A stretch of DNA of 64,000 nt, from contig NZ_OY762425.1 of assembly GCF_963665675.1 (NCBI RefSeq), positions 62,001 to 126,000 on the forward strand, in the 5' to 3' direction. Made by a program: the position numbers and the translations under genes. Position 1 is the stretch's first letter, and every line of letters starts with the position of its first letter. The stretch is from an uncultured Methanolobus sp. GTDB taxonomy: Archaea > Halobacteriota > Methanosarcinia > Methanosarcinales > Methanosarcinaceae. Positions 55,401 through 64,000 of this stretch are shown here, piece by piece. The notes beneath the pieces were generated by a model. The model worked only from the letters and a program-made list of their open reading frames with translations. It had not been told where the DNA came from and did not search any database.

Positions 55401-58400
55401 AGCCTTCATTTAATTTATATGGTTCATCTGATGTAATTATGACTTTATCATCGCAAGATACAGTTCCTGCATCAGGATTTACCTGATATTCTGAATCAAA
55501 TTCTATATAGTCGTATGAATTCCCTTCAAATATCTGGGATGAATTAATAGTTATTATAGGATTTATTTTTCCGGTAGCAACATTATACCGGTTATAAGTA
55601 TAGATGCTATTTTCCTCAATGATTTCATAGTCAATAATGGTATTAGCTTTTTGAAGAGAAACTAAAGCTTTTTCGTCAGAGATTTCTTCGATTTTTAAAG
55701 AATAATCCTCATCTAAATTCCAGCTTTCTTGATATTGAACTAATATGCTTCTATTGTCGATGTCATCTGTGTTTGCATCAGGATAGATATCATAACTATT
55801 TGAGAACTCTACATATCCTTCACCGGATCTTGAATATATCATATTCAAAAGTGGAAGTTTTAGAATTGTTTCAATTTGATTTGTACTTCCATTAAGACGC
55901 TGATACACATATGTTTCATTATTACCCATAATGGATGTATCTACAATTGTGTTATCTTTATTAAGCACAAGCAAGCAATAGTTTTTATCAGCATCTATAT
56001 CTAGTGGTTTTAAAAAATAATTATTACCAAAGCTCCACGATTCATCAAGTTGCATTAATTTTGTAGGGTCAGTATCGTTTGTCTCGGTATCAGAGTATTG
56101 GTCAATTTTAGTTACAGCGATTAAACCGTCAACCTGATCTTGGTATATGTCAGAAACATATACCTTTAAGATAGTCCTGTCTATTTCATTAATCGTCCGG
56201 TTATAACAATAGTAATTTTCAGCAACTACAATGTGCTGATCGACAAGTTCATCATTTTTAGTTAAATTGATAAGGACTTTGTCTCCTGTTTTATCAAGTA
56301 AAAAAGGTGTAAGTGCATATCCATCTTTTAGTTGCCATTGTTGGCCTGTCATGATGGCCCTTGATTTAACAGAGCATTTCCATTCTTTCTCATATGTCTC
56401 ATTTTTATGTGTTGCTACTGCTTTTATGTGATGCTTTATAGATAAAGAAGAATTGTTAATAAATGAATCAAAAGTATAGTTTGCCTCTGAAACATTCAGG
56501 TTACTTTGTACCAGAGTATTATCAAGATACCAGTTTATTGTACTGTTTTTTCCTGTATTTACGTAGAAGTCTTTAGAATCTCCGATGTCTATAGAGCAAT
56601 CTCTGGCTGGTTCAACTTTGATGAATTCAAGTGGAGATTCTGTAATATTCCACGTCCATTGTCTTTGATACGAACCATTCTCATTTTGTGCTTTCACTTG
56701 CAGAATATGTGTTCCAGTTGTTGAATTGTTGTTTGTATAGGAAGCACTTTTTATAGATTCGTTTATGCAAACAATTTTCCCATCAAGGGTCCATGTTACA
56801 TCTCCGACTTCATTCAATTTTACAGCAAAAGTAACAGGATTGCCTTCATAGGAGTCAAAATCAAAAGGATATGGATTATATCCATACATTTTTAAAGCAG
56901 GTGGAACCGTTATTTCTGTGAAAGGATAATATCGTAGGGTTGCATCATCTGCAACTTTAAATGACAAATCTTCTGTAACATCAACAATAGTGTTTTGCAG
57001 GAGGTTAATATTTTGATCATTAGTCATTTTTATGTAATCATTTCCAATCTCAGAAACTTGAAGTTTACCAAAAGAATCTCCTTCATTTATATCTAGGACA
57101 TTTTGATCATCTCTTAACCAGATTCCATCAATTGTGAGAGTCTGACTAAGCGATAAATTAGTTACATGTATTCTCATTACGTTGACTCTGTCTTCACCAA
57201 AAAGATCCTCTTCATAAATGAGAGCATCACTACTATTTACCGTAAGTATTTGATCATGTACTTCTTCCCCATCTCTATAAAGCTCCAACCAGGCTTTCTT
57301 TTTTTCAATATCAAGAGCTTTGAGGAAAACCGTGTAGTTATCGTTAATGTCAATTGACTCTTTGAGTGTGATTACATGTTTTTCATCATCGTCTAAAAGC
57401 AATTTTGTCATCCTGTCTGGTGTCTTATTGGTTAATGGGACATACCTCTCTCCAAATAATCCAATAACCGGGTATTTTGTAAGGTATGTTGTAGACTCAG
57501 AAGAAATATAATTCGTTTTGTAATCTATTTCCTGAATTGTGGTTGTATATTTCAGGTCTCCTGATTCAATAATCCTTCCACTTAATTTATCCACACTTAA
57601 ATTTTCATCATCAGGTATAGTATTAAGATCACAATATAACCCTCCAAAATTCAATGGTGTCCATATTGATGTTTGATTATCTGCGACAGTTCCTCTTTGT
57701 TCGTAAACACCTGGTGTTCTTCTTTCAATGGATGGCTTAAATCTTAGTATATCATCGTCTGCGATCTCAAAAATAATATCCCCCATCAAACTAATTGTGC
57801 TTCCTTTTGATAGTAATATATTTTCGTCATTTTTCATTATAATTGTTTCATCATTTACAGACATTATTTCCATTTCACTAAATGTATTTCCTGCATCAAG
57901 TTCTATAAAATCGTCTGCTAGCTGAAAAATACCTTCTACAAAAACACCATTAGGTGTGCTAGAAAATATATCTTTGAAATGAACTGCTACAAGGGTAACA
58001 TTGTCAAAAACCCCTAAATTTGTTTTGTACACATAGTCAGAATTGCTGGCAACTGATTTTTGTTCGATTATATTTCCATCTCTTATAAGAGAAACAATTA
58101 ATGTATTTTCACTTGTATTGATTTCTACAATATCAAGTGAATATCCTTCCTCAAGTGTTATCGATGAACCTGAAAAGATCACAAATGGTTCATTTTTTTC
58201 TGCAACAATTATGGACAACTGCCCTGCAGACAGCATATTTTGACTTTGGATCCCATCGATAGTTGTGTTATTTGTGTATGCAACAAAATAATCTTCACCC
58301 AAAAAACCGATGCTACTATATTCTCCCCACTCAGCATGTTCGAAGTTCTTTTTCATAGCCTGAGATTCATAGACAATATCACCTTCCTCAATGGTCCTGC

Positions 58401-58659
58401 TAATATCATGTATTGTCAAAGACTCGGAGAATTTGCCAGAATCCAGGTCATAGTAAAAGCCTAAAAATGTTTTGGCATCCCATGTGTATTCTGTAGAAGA
58501 AGCAGTAAATTCATCCCACACAAGATTTCCATATTGTGATGAATTGTTGGAGTATGTTGTTGTTTCATATGAATTGTCAGAAACTGCTATACCTGTAGAT
58601 GCAAACAGAATTAATAATATTATCGTTAAGTTTTTGAGATTCACCAATAACCACCACAT
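52492..58659 (-). CDS. Giant S-layer-type surface protein with PGF-CTERM-like anchor
   Basis: A 2055-residue secreted protein. A signal peptide (LTIILLILFASTGIAVS) is followed by four long Methanosarcina-type S-layer domains, marked by GFLGEDYFVAY, GLFGERYVPL, GLFGEIYVPL and GFFGGKYLAGF at about 120, 400, 1290 and 1550. Between domains 2 and 3 are two Ig-like modules and four shorter related modules of about 95 residues. A further Ig-like module, a linker SSSGGSGGGGGG, a PGF-pre-PGF domain and the tail TPGLGIVTIIAIFSLNALVT with RRRK follow. The tail suggests processing and lipid anchoring by an archaeosortase. Many N-x-S/T sites imply heavy glycosylation. Most S-layer proteins of the group have two such domains and about 670 residues, so this is a large accessory form. 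Confidence 0.88.
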   Translation of the reverse strand: MWWLLVNLKNLTIILLILFASTGIAVSDNSYETTTYSNNSSQYGNLVWDEFTASSTEYTWDAKTFLGFYYDLDSGKFSESLTIHDISRTIEEGDIVYESQAMKKNFEHAEWGEYSSIGFLGEDYFVAYTNNTTIDGIQSQNMLSAGQLSIIVAEKNEPFVIFSGSSITLEEGYSLDIVEINTSENTLIVSLIRDGNIIEQKSVASNSDYVYKTNLGVFDNVTLVAVHFKDIFSSTPNGVFVEGIFQLADDFIELDAGNTFSEMEIMSVNDETIIMKNDENILLSKGSTISLMGDIIFEIADDDILRFKPSIERRTPGVYEQRGTVADNQTSIWTPLNFGGLYCDLNTIPDDENLSVDKLSGRIIESGDLKYTTTIQEIDYKTNYISSESTTYLTKYPVIGLFGERYVPLTNKTPDRMTKLLLDDDEKHVITLKESIDINDNYTVFLKALDIEKKKAWLELYRDGEEVHDQILTVNSSDALIYEEDLFGEDRVNVMRIHVTNLSLSQTLTIDGIWLRDDQNVLDINEGDSFGKLQVSEIGNDYIKMTNDQNINLLQNTIVDVTEDLSFKVADDATLRYYPFTEITVPPALKMYGYNPYPFDFDSYEGNPVTFAVKLNEVGDVTWTLDGKIVCINESIKSASYTNNNSTTGTHILQVKAQNENGSYQRQWTWNITESPLEFIKVEPARDCSIDIGDSKDFYVNTGKNSTINWYLDNTLVQSNLNVSEANYTFDSFINNSSLSIKHHIKAVATHKNETYEKEWKCSVKSRAIMTGQQWQLKDGYALTPFLLDKTGDKVLINLTKNDELVDQHIVVAENYYCYNRTINEIDRTILKVYVSDIYQDQVDGLIAVTKIDQYSDTETNDTDPTKLMQLDESWSFGNNYFLKPLDIDADKNYCLLVLNKDNTIVDTSIMGNNETYVYQRLNGSTNQIETILKLPLLNMIYSRSGEGYVEFSNSYDIYPDANTDDIDNRSILVQYQESWNLDEDYSLKIEEISDEKALVSLQKANTIIDYEIIEENSIYTYNRYNVATGKINPIITINSSQIFEGNSYDYIEFDSEYQVNPDAGTVSCDDKVIITSDEPYKLNEGYNLSLVTLDLNSNKIFINLTKDGQLLDQDIVKNGEYYYFNKTFNGNEQTIISFLLENTFSGESNKIAIIKNIIQNPDVSADETNITIIQKEEVLVRSPLYTGYSLNDIIGNESTDFIEINATEFAGFFYDFDRDVKTETLQIFGGDYINGNTILENGTAYTTTITPIEYESDNLEGNYNVVGLFGEIYVPLESNKPNELAPLLVDSDKKIVLRNGHPLELPNGYVIEINQIDIYGEKVWMKLSKDGEFVEDEIIDVSDGETWIYDEDVEDTEDVIVMEMNITDILQDDSYYCGSIIIEGLWLIDFENILQIKTGDQFGNLQLNEIGTNYLKFGNPENIILERNSTIKLANDFFFDVDDTDNLNFCIARESNDTNVNEIQGSVVENPPTVEWTGENFEGFNYEFGGITDNEKLFATISSRTIEENNLAYETTTVQVAFKHNEWGNYSAIGFFGGKYLAGFDNSTVFCEKSTDLLSNAVLSRVLLDNDEKYIIYPDSALVLENGYELSVLDINASNNSISLILRNNDLEIDNCTIEIGSDYTYNTDFSENNQTTIAVHFSEIMNETGSECVSVQGLFQTSDEFVNLYSSDIFGELEITDISSYGIRMENAENITLSKDSTVEITENIYFKVADCEDVRLYPFMQVTTPSLAFVTLGPINQSIKTDTNVCQIFTVNTNKDCKIIWLIDGSEMQENTSCLSACFTYIPASSGTYNVTVVSETTTESIQYVWTLIVDSDETNTKVASSSSSGGSGGGGGGTSGEDYENILKKEVVLGNINKDMESTYNFEEELNPVESIKFTALKNAGSISATIEVLKDKSSFADEAAPDEVYRYMNIWVGKTGFATPTNIEDVKIMFRVEKVWMEENDIQESAICLCRYDAEIWNELVTEKYEDDDDYVYYVSETSGFSTFAITGKTTELGSKTDTSFSLQDSETESAGQKPENTSSKSTPGLGIVTIIAIFSLNALVTRRRK

Positions 58660-58885
58660 ATCAATAAATCAGATACATTTCTAAACATCTAATTTTATTT
58701 ATGCTGAAACCAAAGATACCAAGTAAACATATTTGTATTGTAGTTGAACAACTAACCATAAAAACTTATTTATTTTTACGATAAAAATTAAAATGTTAGT
58801 TATATTATTGAGTCTGGGTTCTGTTTAAAGAATGGTTAAGGGACTAACTTTTATACCAGGCCATCAAGAAAAACAGTGATTAACG

Positions 58886-60193
58886 ATGACTGAAAGCAGA
58901 TCAATGGGACTATGGTCAGCCACGTCAATTGGCGTTGGCGCCATGGTAGGCGCGGGAATATTCTCAATATTCGGAACTGCAACCCGGATATCCGGTAATG
59001 CAGTCTATATCTCATTCATAATTGCCGGAGCAATAGCACTGTTAAGCACTTATTCCTACGCAAAACTGGGAGTCAGATATCCATCAGCAGGCGGTCCGGT
59101 TGAATTCCTGATTCATGGTTTTGGTGATGGAATACCTACCGGAGCTTTGAATCTCTTATTGTGGACAGGTTACATCTTCGGGCTGGCATTGTATGCCAAA
59201 GGATTTGCTCTCTATGCATTGACATTAGCTCCAGTTGATTCTACAACTTTATGGACAAACATTTTTGCCACAGCAATAATAGTCATTTTTACAGCCGTCA
59301 ATTTCATCGGTGCAAAGGCTGTAGGAAAATCTGAACTTTTCATAGTATCAATTAAAGTAGGCATCCTTCTGGTTTTTGCAGTCTCCGGTCTCTTTTTCAT
59401 AGACAGCTCAAATCTTTCTGTTGCAGAATTTCCATCAACATCAAACATCCTCTTTGGAGCCGGTATAGTATTTCTTGCATATCAGGGATTCGGGCTCATA
59501 ACTAATGCAGCAGAAGATATGGTTGATCCTCAAAAGACACTTCCTCGGGCATTGTATCTGAGTGTTATCATTGTAATCTGCATCTATGTCCTCGTAAGTA
59601 TCACGGTTCTTGGAAATCTGTCAATTTCCGAAATATCAACAGCTCAGGATTATGCCCTAGCTGCTGCTGCACAGCCTTTCCTTGGAAATTCCGGATTTAC
59701 AATTATGGCGATAGCGGCTCTTTTTTCAACATCGTCAGCTATCAATGCATCTCTGTATGGTGGTGCAAACGTCAGTTATCTCATTGCAAAAGAAGGTGAA
59801 TTGCCTGTTTTTTTTGAAAGGAAAGTGTGGAATAGAAGTACAGAAGGACTTTTCATCACATCAGGTCTTGTAATTCTATGCATCAATCTGCTAAACCTTG
59901 AAGGTATCAGTATGATTGCAAGCGCATCTCTGTTGGTAATCTATGTTGCAGTTAATGCCTCCCATTTGAGATTGGTAGCTGAAACAGGTGCAAAACGCTA
60001 TCTTATATGGGCATCTCTTCTTAGTAGCATAGTGTTTTTTGGGATACTGGTGTATTATGAAATATTAAATTCAATAACAACACTGGTAGTTTTTGCTTTT
60101 ATCCTTGCATTATGCTTCATAGTCGAATGGGCTTACAGAAACTATTCGAACAGAATACTAAAAACAAGAACCAATGGTGGAAATAAATCATGA
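58886..60193 (+). CDS. APC-family amino acid permease 1
   Basis: A 435-residue permease with about twelve helices. The amino end WSATSIGVGAMVGAGIFSIF carries the G-x-G-x-G substrate-binding break of helix 1 typical for APC transporters, and FGAGIVFLAYQGFGLITNAA is helix 6. It likely takes up amino acids with protons or Na+; the substrate is not visible. It overlaps the next permease gene by 4 nt (ATGA), so both are translated together. Confidence 0.9.
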   Translation: MTESRSMGLWSATSIGVGAMVGAGIFSIFGTATRISGNAVYISFIIAGAIALLSTYSYAKLGVRYPSAGGPVEFLIHGFGDGIPTGALNLLLWTGYIFGLALYAKGFALYALTLAPVDSTTLWTNIFATAIIVIFTAVNFIGAKAVGKSELFIVSIKVGILLVFAVSGLFFIDSSNLSVAEFPSTSNILFGAGIVFLAYQGFGLITNAAEDMVDPQKTLPRALYLSVIIVICIYVLVSITVLGNLSISEISTAQDYALAAAAQPFLGNSGFTIMAIAALFSTSSAINASLYGGANVSYLIAKEGELPVFFERKVWNRSTEGLFITSGLVILCINLLNLEGISMIASASLLVIYVAVNASHLRLVAETGAKRYLIWASLLSSIVFFGILVYYEILNSITTLVVFAFILALCFIVEWAYRNYSNRILKTRTNGGNKS

Positions 60194-61494
60194 GTGACGT
60201 TTCGTCAGCAAAAAATATAGGATACCTTTCTGCAGTATCAATAGGAATAGGCGGCATGGTTGGTGGTGGTATTTTCGCAGTTCTCGGACTTGCCGTTGAA
60301 CTGGGAGGGGGCGAAACACCTGTTGCATTTGCACTTGCAGGTCTTGTAGCATTAATTACATCATACTCTTATGCAAAACTATCTGTTCGCTATCCATCAG
60401 AAGGCGGTACCGTTGAATTTCTAAATCAGGCATTCGGTTCCGGTATGATTACAGGAGGCCTGAATGTACTGCTCTGGCTGAGCTATGTTGTGATGCTTTC
60501 ACTTTATGCCTATGCATTTGGTAGCTATGGTTCAACTTTCTTCCCGGATTCCATGCAATCCATTTCAAAACATGTTTTGATTACTGGAATTGTGATCTTA
60601 ATGACCGCAATCAATGTCATAGGCTCTAAAGTTGTAGGCAAATCAGAAGAATGGATCGTTGCATTCAAGGTTGCTATTCTTGCCATTTTCATAGGAGGAG
60701 GACTCTGGAGCATAAGGTCACAATCTGTTGGGATTACTTTAGGTTCAGACCCGCTTCAGCTTGTTGCCGGCGGGATGATAATTTTTCTGGCATACGAAGG
60801 ATTTGAACTCATAGCCAATACTGCCAATGATATCAAAAACCCTGAGAAAACTCTTCCACATGCTTATTACTCAGCAGTTCTTTTTGTGATCCTGCTCTAT
60901 GTTCTGATTGCATACGTAGCCGTTGCAAGTGTTTCAACCGATACCATTGTGCAGGCACAGGACTATGCTCTTGCAGTTGCTGCCGAACCTTTCCTTGGAA
61001 GGTTTGGTTTCAACCTGATTGCTGTTGCAGCTCTTCTGTCTACAACATCTGCGATCAATGCCACATTATATGGTGCTTCACGGGTGAGTTATATTATCGC
61101 AAAAGATGGTGAGCTGCCTGAAATATTAGAGAAAAAAATATGGAACCGACCTGTTGAAGGGTTGTTGCTGACCTCTGTCATGACATTGTTTGTGGCAAAT
61201 ATCTTTGATCTTTCAAGTATTTCAATAATGGGAAGCGCTGGTTTTCTCCTTATATTCGGAGCCGTGAACGCGGCAAATGTTCGCCTGCACCAGAAGACAA
61301 AAAGCAAAAAATGGATATCAATTATGGGTATTGTTGCATGTATAGTAGCCTTAATAACTCTTATCTGGTATGTCATGACAACATCACCTGCAGACATCTA
61401 TGTATTAATAGCCATGGTATTCCTTGCCTTTGCAGTGGAGGGTGTGTACAGAAAATATACCGGCAGGAAGATAAAGAAAATTCACAGAATTTGA
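60190..61494 (+). CDS. APC-family amino acid permease 2
   Basis: A 434-residue paralogue of the preceding gene with the same layout: LSAVSIGIGGMVGGGIFAVL for helix 1 and GGMIIFLAYEGFELIANTAN for helix 6. The two proteins align from end to end without large gaps, hence a tandem duplication that has since diverged. The ATG at 60190 lies within the end of the first gene. They might work as separate transporters or as a heterodimer; the sequence cannot tell. Confidence 0.9.
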   Translation: MSDVSSAKNIGYLSAVSIGIGGMVGGGIFAVLGLAVELGGGETPVAFALAGLVALITSYSYAKLSVRYPSEGGTVEFLNQAFGSGMITGGLNVLLWLSYVVMLSLYAYAFGSYGSTFFPDSMQSISKHVLITGIVILMTAINVIGSKVVGKSEEWIVAFKVAILAIFIGGGLWSIRSQSVGITLGSDPLQLVAGGMIIFLAYEGFELIANTANDIKNPEKTLPHAYYSAVLFVILLYVLIAYVAVASVSTDTIVQAQDYALAVAAEPFLGRFGFNLIAVAALLSTTSAINATLYGASRVSYIIAKDGELPEILEKKIWNRPVEGLLLTSVMTLFVANIFDLSSISIMGSAGFLLIFGAVNAANVRLHQKTKSKKWISIMGIVACIVALITLIWYVMTTSPADIYVLIAMVFLAFAVEGVYRKYTGRKIKKIHRI

Positions 61495-61516
61495 CAGTAT
61501 AGAATTATTCCAGGCT

Positions 61517-61806
61517 CTACCCTTGGCATTCAATTTTTGGTTCAACGGTTATCACAAATGCAAACGTGCTGCCTTTTCCGGGTTTACTCTTGACCCAGAT
61601 GTTTCCTTTATGCATTTCCACATATTTCTTAACAATTGCAAGACCAAGCCCTGTTCCGCCATGTTCTCTGATATTATATTGGCTTAGCTGCTTGAAAGGC
61701 TCAAAAAGGCGGTCAGTATTTTCGCCTGAAAAGCCAATTCCATTATCTGTGACATTGACATGAAGCATATCATCAACCTGCTTTATGTCAATACTTACTT
61801 CCCCCC
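61517..61806 (-). pseudogene. C-terminal stub of a sensor histidine kinase
   Basis: Only the end of a HATPase domain remains: EVSIDIKQVDDMLHVNVTDN, GIGFSG, FEPFKQLSQYNIREHGGTGL and GLAIVKKYVEMHKGNIWV, then the usual GKGSTFAFVI close. It is cut at 61806 by the IS1 copy 2, and the missing front is not found on the far side of the IS, so DNA was also deleted. It resembles the kinase at 62534. Confidence 0.85.
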
Positions 61807-62436
61807 GGCATTGGTCATAAAGCATAGCTATATAGTATGGATGAATATATTTGTTTATGAATTGCCCAAGATGTAAAAGTTCCGATTCCACAAAGAATGG
61901 CATAGTTGGTGGGCGTCAGCGTTACAGGTGCTCCCGGTGTGGATATAATTATACTGTCGAAAAGAAATCAACAGCATACCCTGAGTCTGTGAAAAAACAA
62001 GCTTTACAATTATACCTTGAAGGACTAGGATTTCGTTCAATTGGACGTTTTCTAAATATCGGGAATAAAAAAAACTACTGCTGGATCTGGATTGCTGTTG
62101 ATAGAGATGGGAAAAAATTCATCGACTGCTCTTTTGGTAGTAGGGGAACAGAAACAGGCGAAAAACTCTGGGATAAGTTAAAGGAAAAAGAGATTGGAGG
62201 AGTGATGACTGATCACTGGAGAGCATAAGCAGAGTTCCTTCCGAAGGAGATTCATACTCAATCAAAAGCAGAAACTTATACTGTTGAAGGTTACAGCAGT
62301 ATATTCAGGCATTTTCTGGCAAGGTTAAGAAGGAAGTCAAAGTGCTATACCAGAAGCATTGAAATACTAAAGTATTCGATCATTCTTTTAATGAAATACA
62401 GAAATAACGAGTTATCTATATTTAACTAACAATGCC
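61807..62436 (+). mobile_element. IS1-family element, copy 2 (degenerate)
   Basis: A 630-bp copy of the element at 40100. It has the same ends (GGCATTGG and CAATGCC). Relative to copy 1 it lacks 111 nt inside the transposase gene (from after FLN to GNKK, removing the HTH end and first catalytic Asp), has one more A in the A run (62067-62074), and carries a TAA at 62226-62228 where copy 1 has TAT. It can no longer make a working transposase. Confidence 0.88.
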
Positions 62437-62533
62437 AAAAAAAGATAGATGATGAAGATGACGAAAAAAAAGGATAAGCTTTTATGCCGATGATCTAATT
62501 AGACGGCCTCATACTGATAAAAAATGCCGGGAA

Positions 62534-64000
62534 TTAAATTTCATCTGTCTCTTCTGAATATATATCTTCATATTCAGGCTCAACAGGGACAGTAAAACTA
62601 AAACAACTCCCTTCACCCGGATCACTCTGGACACTGATGCTGCCTCCGTGCATCTCCACGAATTTCTTGGCAATAAAAAGTCCAAGTCCCGTACCCTCAA
62701 GTTCGTGGTTAAGATAGGGTTTAATTTGCCTGAAAGGCCGGAACAGTTTGTCCATATCAGCTATGGATATACCTATACCCGTATCCTGTATGTTGATATA
62801 GATTGAACTGTCCTCAATACCTGCTTCAATTATGACTTTTCCATCTCCCGGAGTGAATTTTATTGCATTGCTTGCAAGATTGAAGATTATCTGCTGGAAC
62901 TTCGTTCTGTCAGCAACAATCATTTCCGGCAGGGCATCAATATCACATATAAGTTCAAGATCCACTTCTTTTTTCATGGCCAGTGATGTAACCGACATCT
63001 TCACTTCATTGATGCTTTCAAAAAGATAGAATTGTTCGTAGTTGAGTTCCATCCTTCCTGCTTCTATCTTTGAGATATCAAGAATATCATTAATTATATT
63101 CAGGAGATGCTTTCCGCTTTTTGAAATATAATCAATATATTCCATTTGAGCACCATTGATTTTTCCAAACTCTTCTCCTTTTAGAATTTCTGAAAAACCG
63201 ATGATAGAATTAAGAGGTGTCCTTAGTTCATGGCTCATTGTTGCAAGGAATTCATTTTTGGCCTGGCTTGCTTCTTCTGCTGTAATCTTTGCTTTCAGCA
63301 GTTCATCCGAATATCTTTTCCTTTCGGTTATATCCCTGCAGACACAAAATACAAGTTTCTTTCCACTATATGCCATAAGATTTGAGTTGATCTCTACATT
63401 GAGGATAGTTCCATCCTTGCATTTTTGTTTCGTTTCAAACAGTCTTCCTCTGAAATCCGAACACTGAATCAGATTGATAAGTTGTTCCTGATTGAAATTG
63501 GCATCCCAGTCCCATATATACATCTCCTGGATTTCCTCAATGGTATACCCAAGCATTTCGGCAAATGCCGGATTTGTTTCAAAAACACTTCCATCACTCT
63601 CCAGTATGACCATTCCATCCCTTGACTGTTCCATAAGAAGGCGGCGCCAGTGTATCTCCCCGGCAAGTGCATTTTCATATTTCAGGCGCTCTGAAATATC
63701 TTTGACAATGGCACAATTATATTCCTTTTCTCCGTAGAGCATATAATTGACAGTTATTTCAACAGGCAGCAGCAGTCCTTCTTTTGTCAGATGCATGGAA
63801 TGTAATGAAAAACTCTTTTTTTCTTCTACCTTTTTCCAATGTTTCTTCCAGGTATCCTCTGTAAAAGCAGGGTCAATATCCGGTACTGACATCGTCAGCA
63901 GTTCTTCTTTAGAATAACCCAGCATGTTACAGGCAGCTTTATTGACAAAGAAGAGCTCTCCGTTTGTCCGTGTCCAGAAAACAGCATCGCTGAAATTCTC
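62534..64000 (-). CDS. PAS sensor histidine kinase, 5' end outside window
   Basis: At least 488 residues, with the frame open to the right edge of the window. From the edge: the end of a PAS domain (FSDAVFWTRTNGELFFVNKA), a PAS domain to about 63690 (ISERLKYE follows), another PAS domain (QSRDGMVILESDGSVFETNP), HisKA with MSHELRTPLNSIIGF, and HATPase with ASNAIKFTPGDG, QDTGIGISIADMD and LEGTGLGLFIAKK. No receiver domain or transmembrane segment is in view. It belongs to the same kinase type as the stub at 61517 and the broken gene at 49721. Confidence 0.9.
   Translation of the reverse strand, partial: ENFSDAVFWTRTNGELFFVNKAACNMLGYSKEELLTMSVPDIDPAFTEDTWKKHWKKVEEKKSFSLHSMHLTKEGLLLPVEITVNYMLYGEKEYNCAIVKDISERLKYENALAGEIHWRRLLMEQSRDGMVILESDGSVFETNPAFAEMLGYTIEEIQEMYIWDWDANFNQEQLINLIQCSDFRGRLFETKQKCKDGTILNVEINSNLMAYSGKKLVFCVCRDITERKRYSDELLKAKITAEEASQAKNEFLATMSHELRTPLNSIIGFSEILKGEEFGKINGAQMEYIDYISKSGKHLLNIINDILDISKIEAGRMELNYEQFYLFESINEVKMSVTSLAMKKEVDLELICDIDALPEMIVADRTKFQQIIFNLASNAIKFTPGDGKVIIEAGIEDSSIYINIQDTGIGISIADMDKLFRPFRQIKPYLNHELEGTGLGLFIAKKFVEMHGGSISVQSDPGEGSCFSFTVPVEPEYEDIYSEETDEI

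Overview
The window comes from a methylotrophic methanogenic archaeon of the Methanosarcinaceae, most like a Methanolobus or Methanococcoides relative; the genus is an inference. It holds a methanol:corrinoid methyltransferase operon (mtaCB) with all three known MtaB zinc ligands, archaeal information-processing genes (FEN1, aIF1A, GatD of the archaeal GatDE amidotransferase), a giant S-layer protein with Methanosarcina-type repeats and a PGF-CTERM-like tail, and many PAS-rich sensor kinases. Archaeal TATA boxes precede several genes. No rRNA, tRNA or CRISPR array was seen.

Layout. 1-6.1 kb: edge of PEP synthase, FEN1, a TRAM-domain RNA chaperone, aIF1A with an apparent CTG start, a DEAD-box helicase, a membrane protein and a Rieske protein. 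6-10 kb: methyltransferase, lipoprotein, a cohesin-domain remnant and an ACR3/BASS-like transporter fused to CBS domains. 10.2-17.3 kb, all on the minus strand: mtaC-mtaB, a 1041-residue PAS/GAF sensor without a kinase domain, and an orphan second mtaC. A 24-nt motif (23/24 identical) occurs upstream of both mtaC and the sensor gene. 17.5-26.8 kb: VOC protein, an EamA transporter split by an ISH3-type IS, CMD-family protein, DUF3160 lipoprotein, a SatD/DUF3307 pair and a chagasin-like inhibitor lipoprotein.

27-31 kb is the most unusual region: a small acidic peptide with two W-C motifs, an M4 (thermolysin-like) metallopeptidase without an obvious signal peptide that carries seven tandem CPPxP units, and, overlapping it by 4 nt, a radical SAM/SPASM enzyme with a PqqD-like leader-binding domain. 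This looks like a peptide- or protein-modifying (RiPP-like) system whose substrate may be the peptide or the protease's own Cys-Pro array.

31-45.6 kb: SfsA, a secreted protein, a TIR-domain protein in AT-rich DNA (possible defence), HIT protein, wHTH protein, an IS1634-type element sitting inside a MITE-like repeat, a lipoprotein, lysine synthesis genes lysA and dapL around an Hsp20 and an IS1-type element, a sensor kinase, a lipoprotein acetolactate decarboxylase, and CheW. 45.7-64 kb: argH, gatD, an EamA transporter, a sensor kinase gene broken by two separate small insertions (removing both restores a 632-codon frame), the S-layer giant, two tandem APC permeases, a kinase stub cut by a degenerate IS1 copy, and a sensor kinase running off the right edge.

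The region shows heavy insertion activity: three IS types, a three-copy MITE-like family with GTAGAA-TCCTG ends, and two further small elements inside one kinase gene. Several insertions can be undone exactly from their target duplications.
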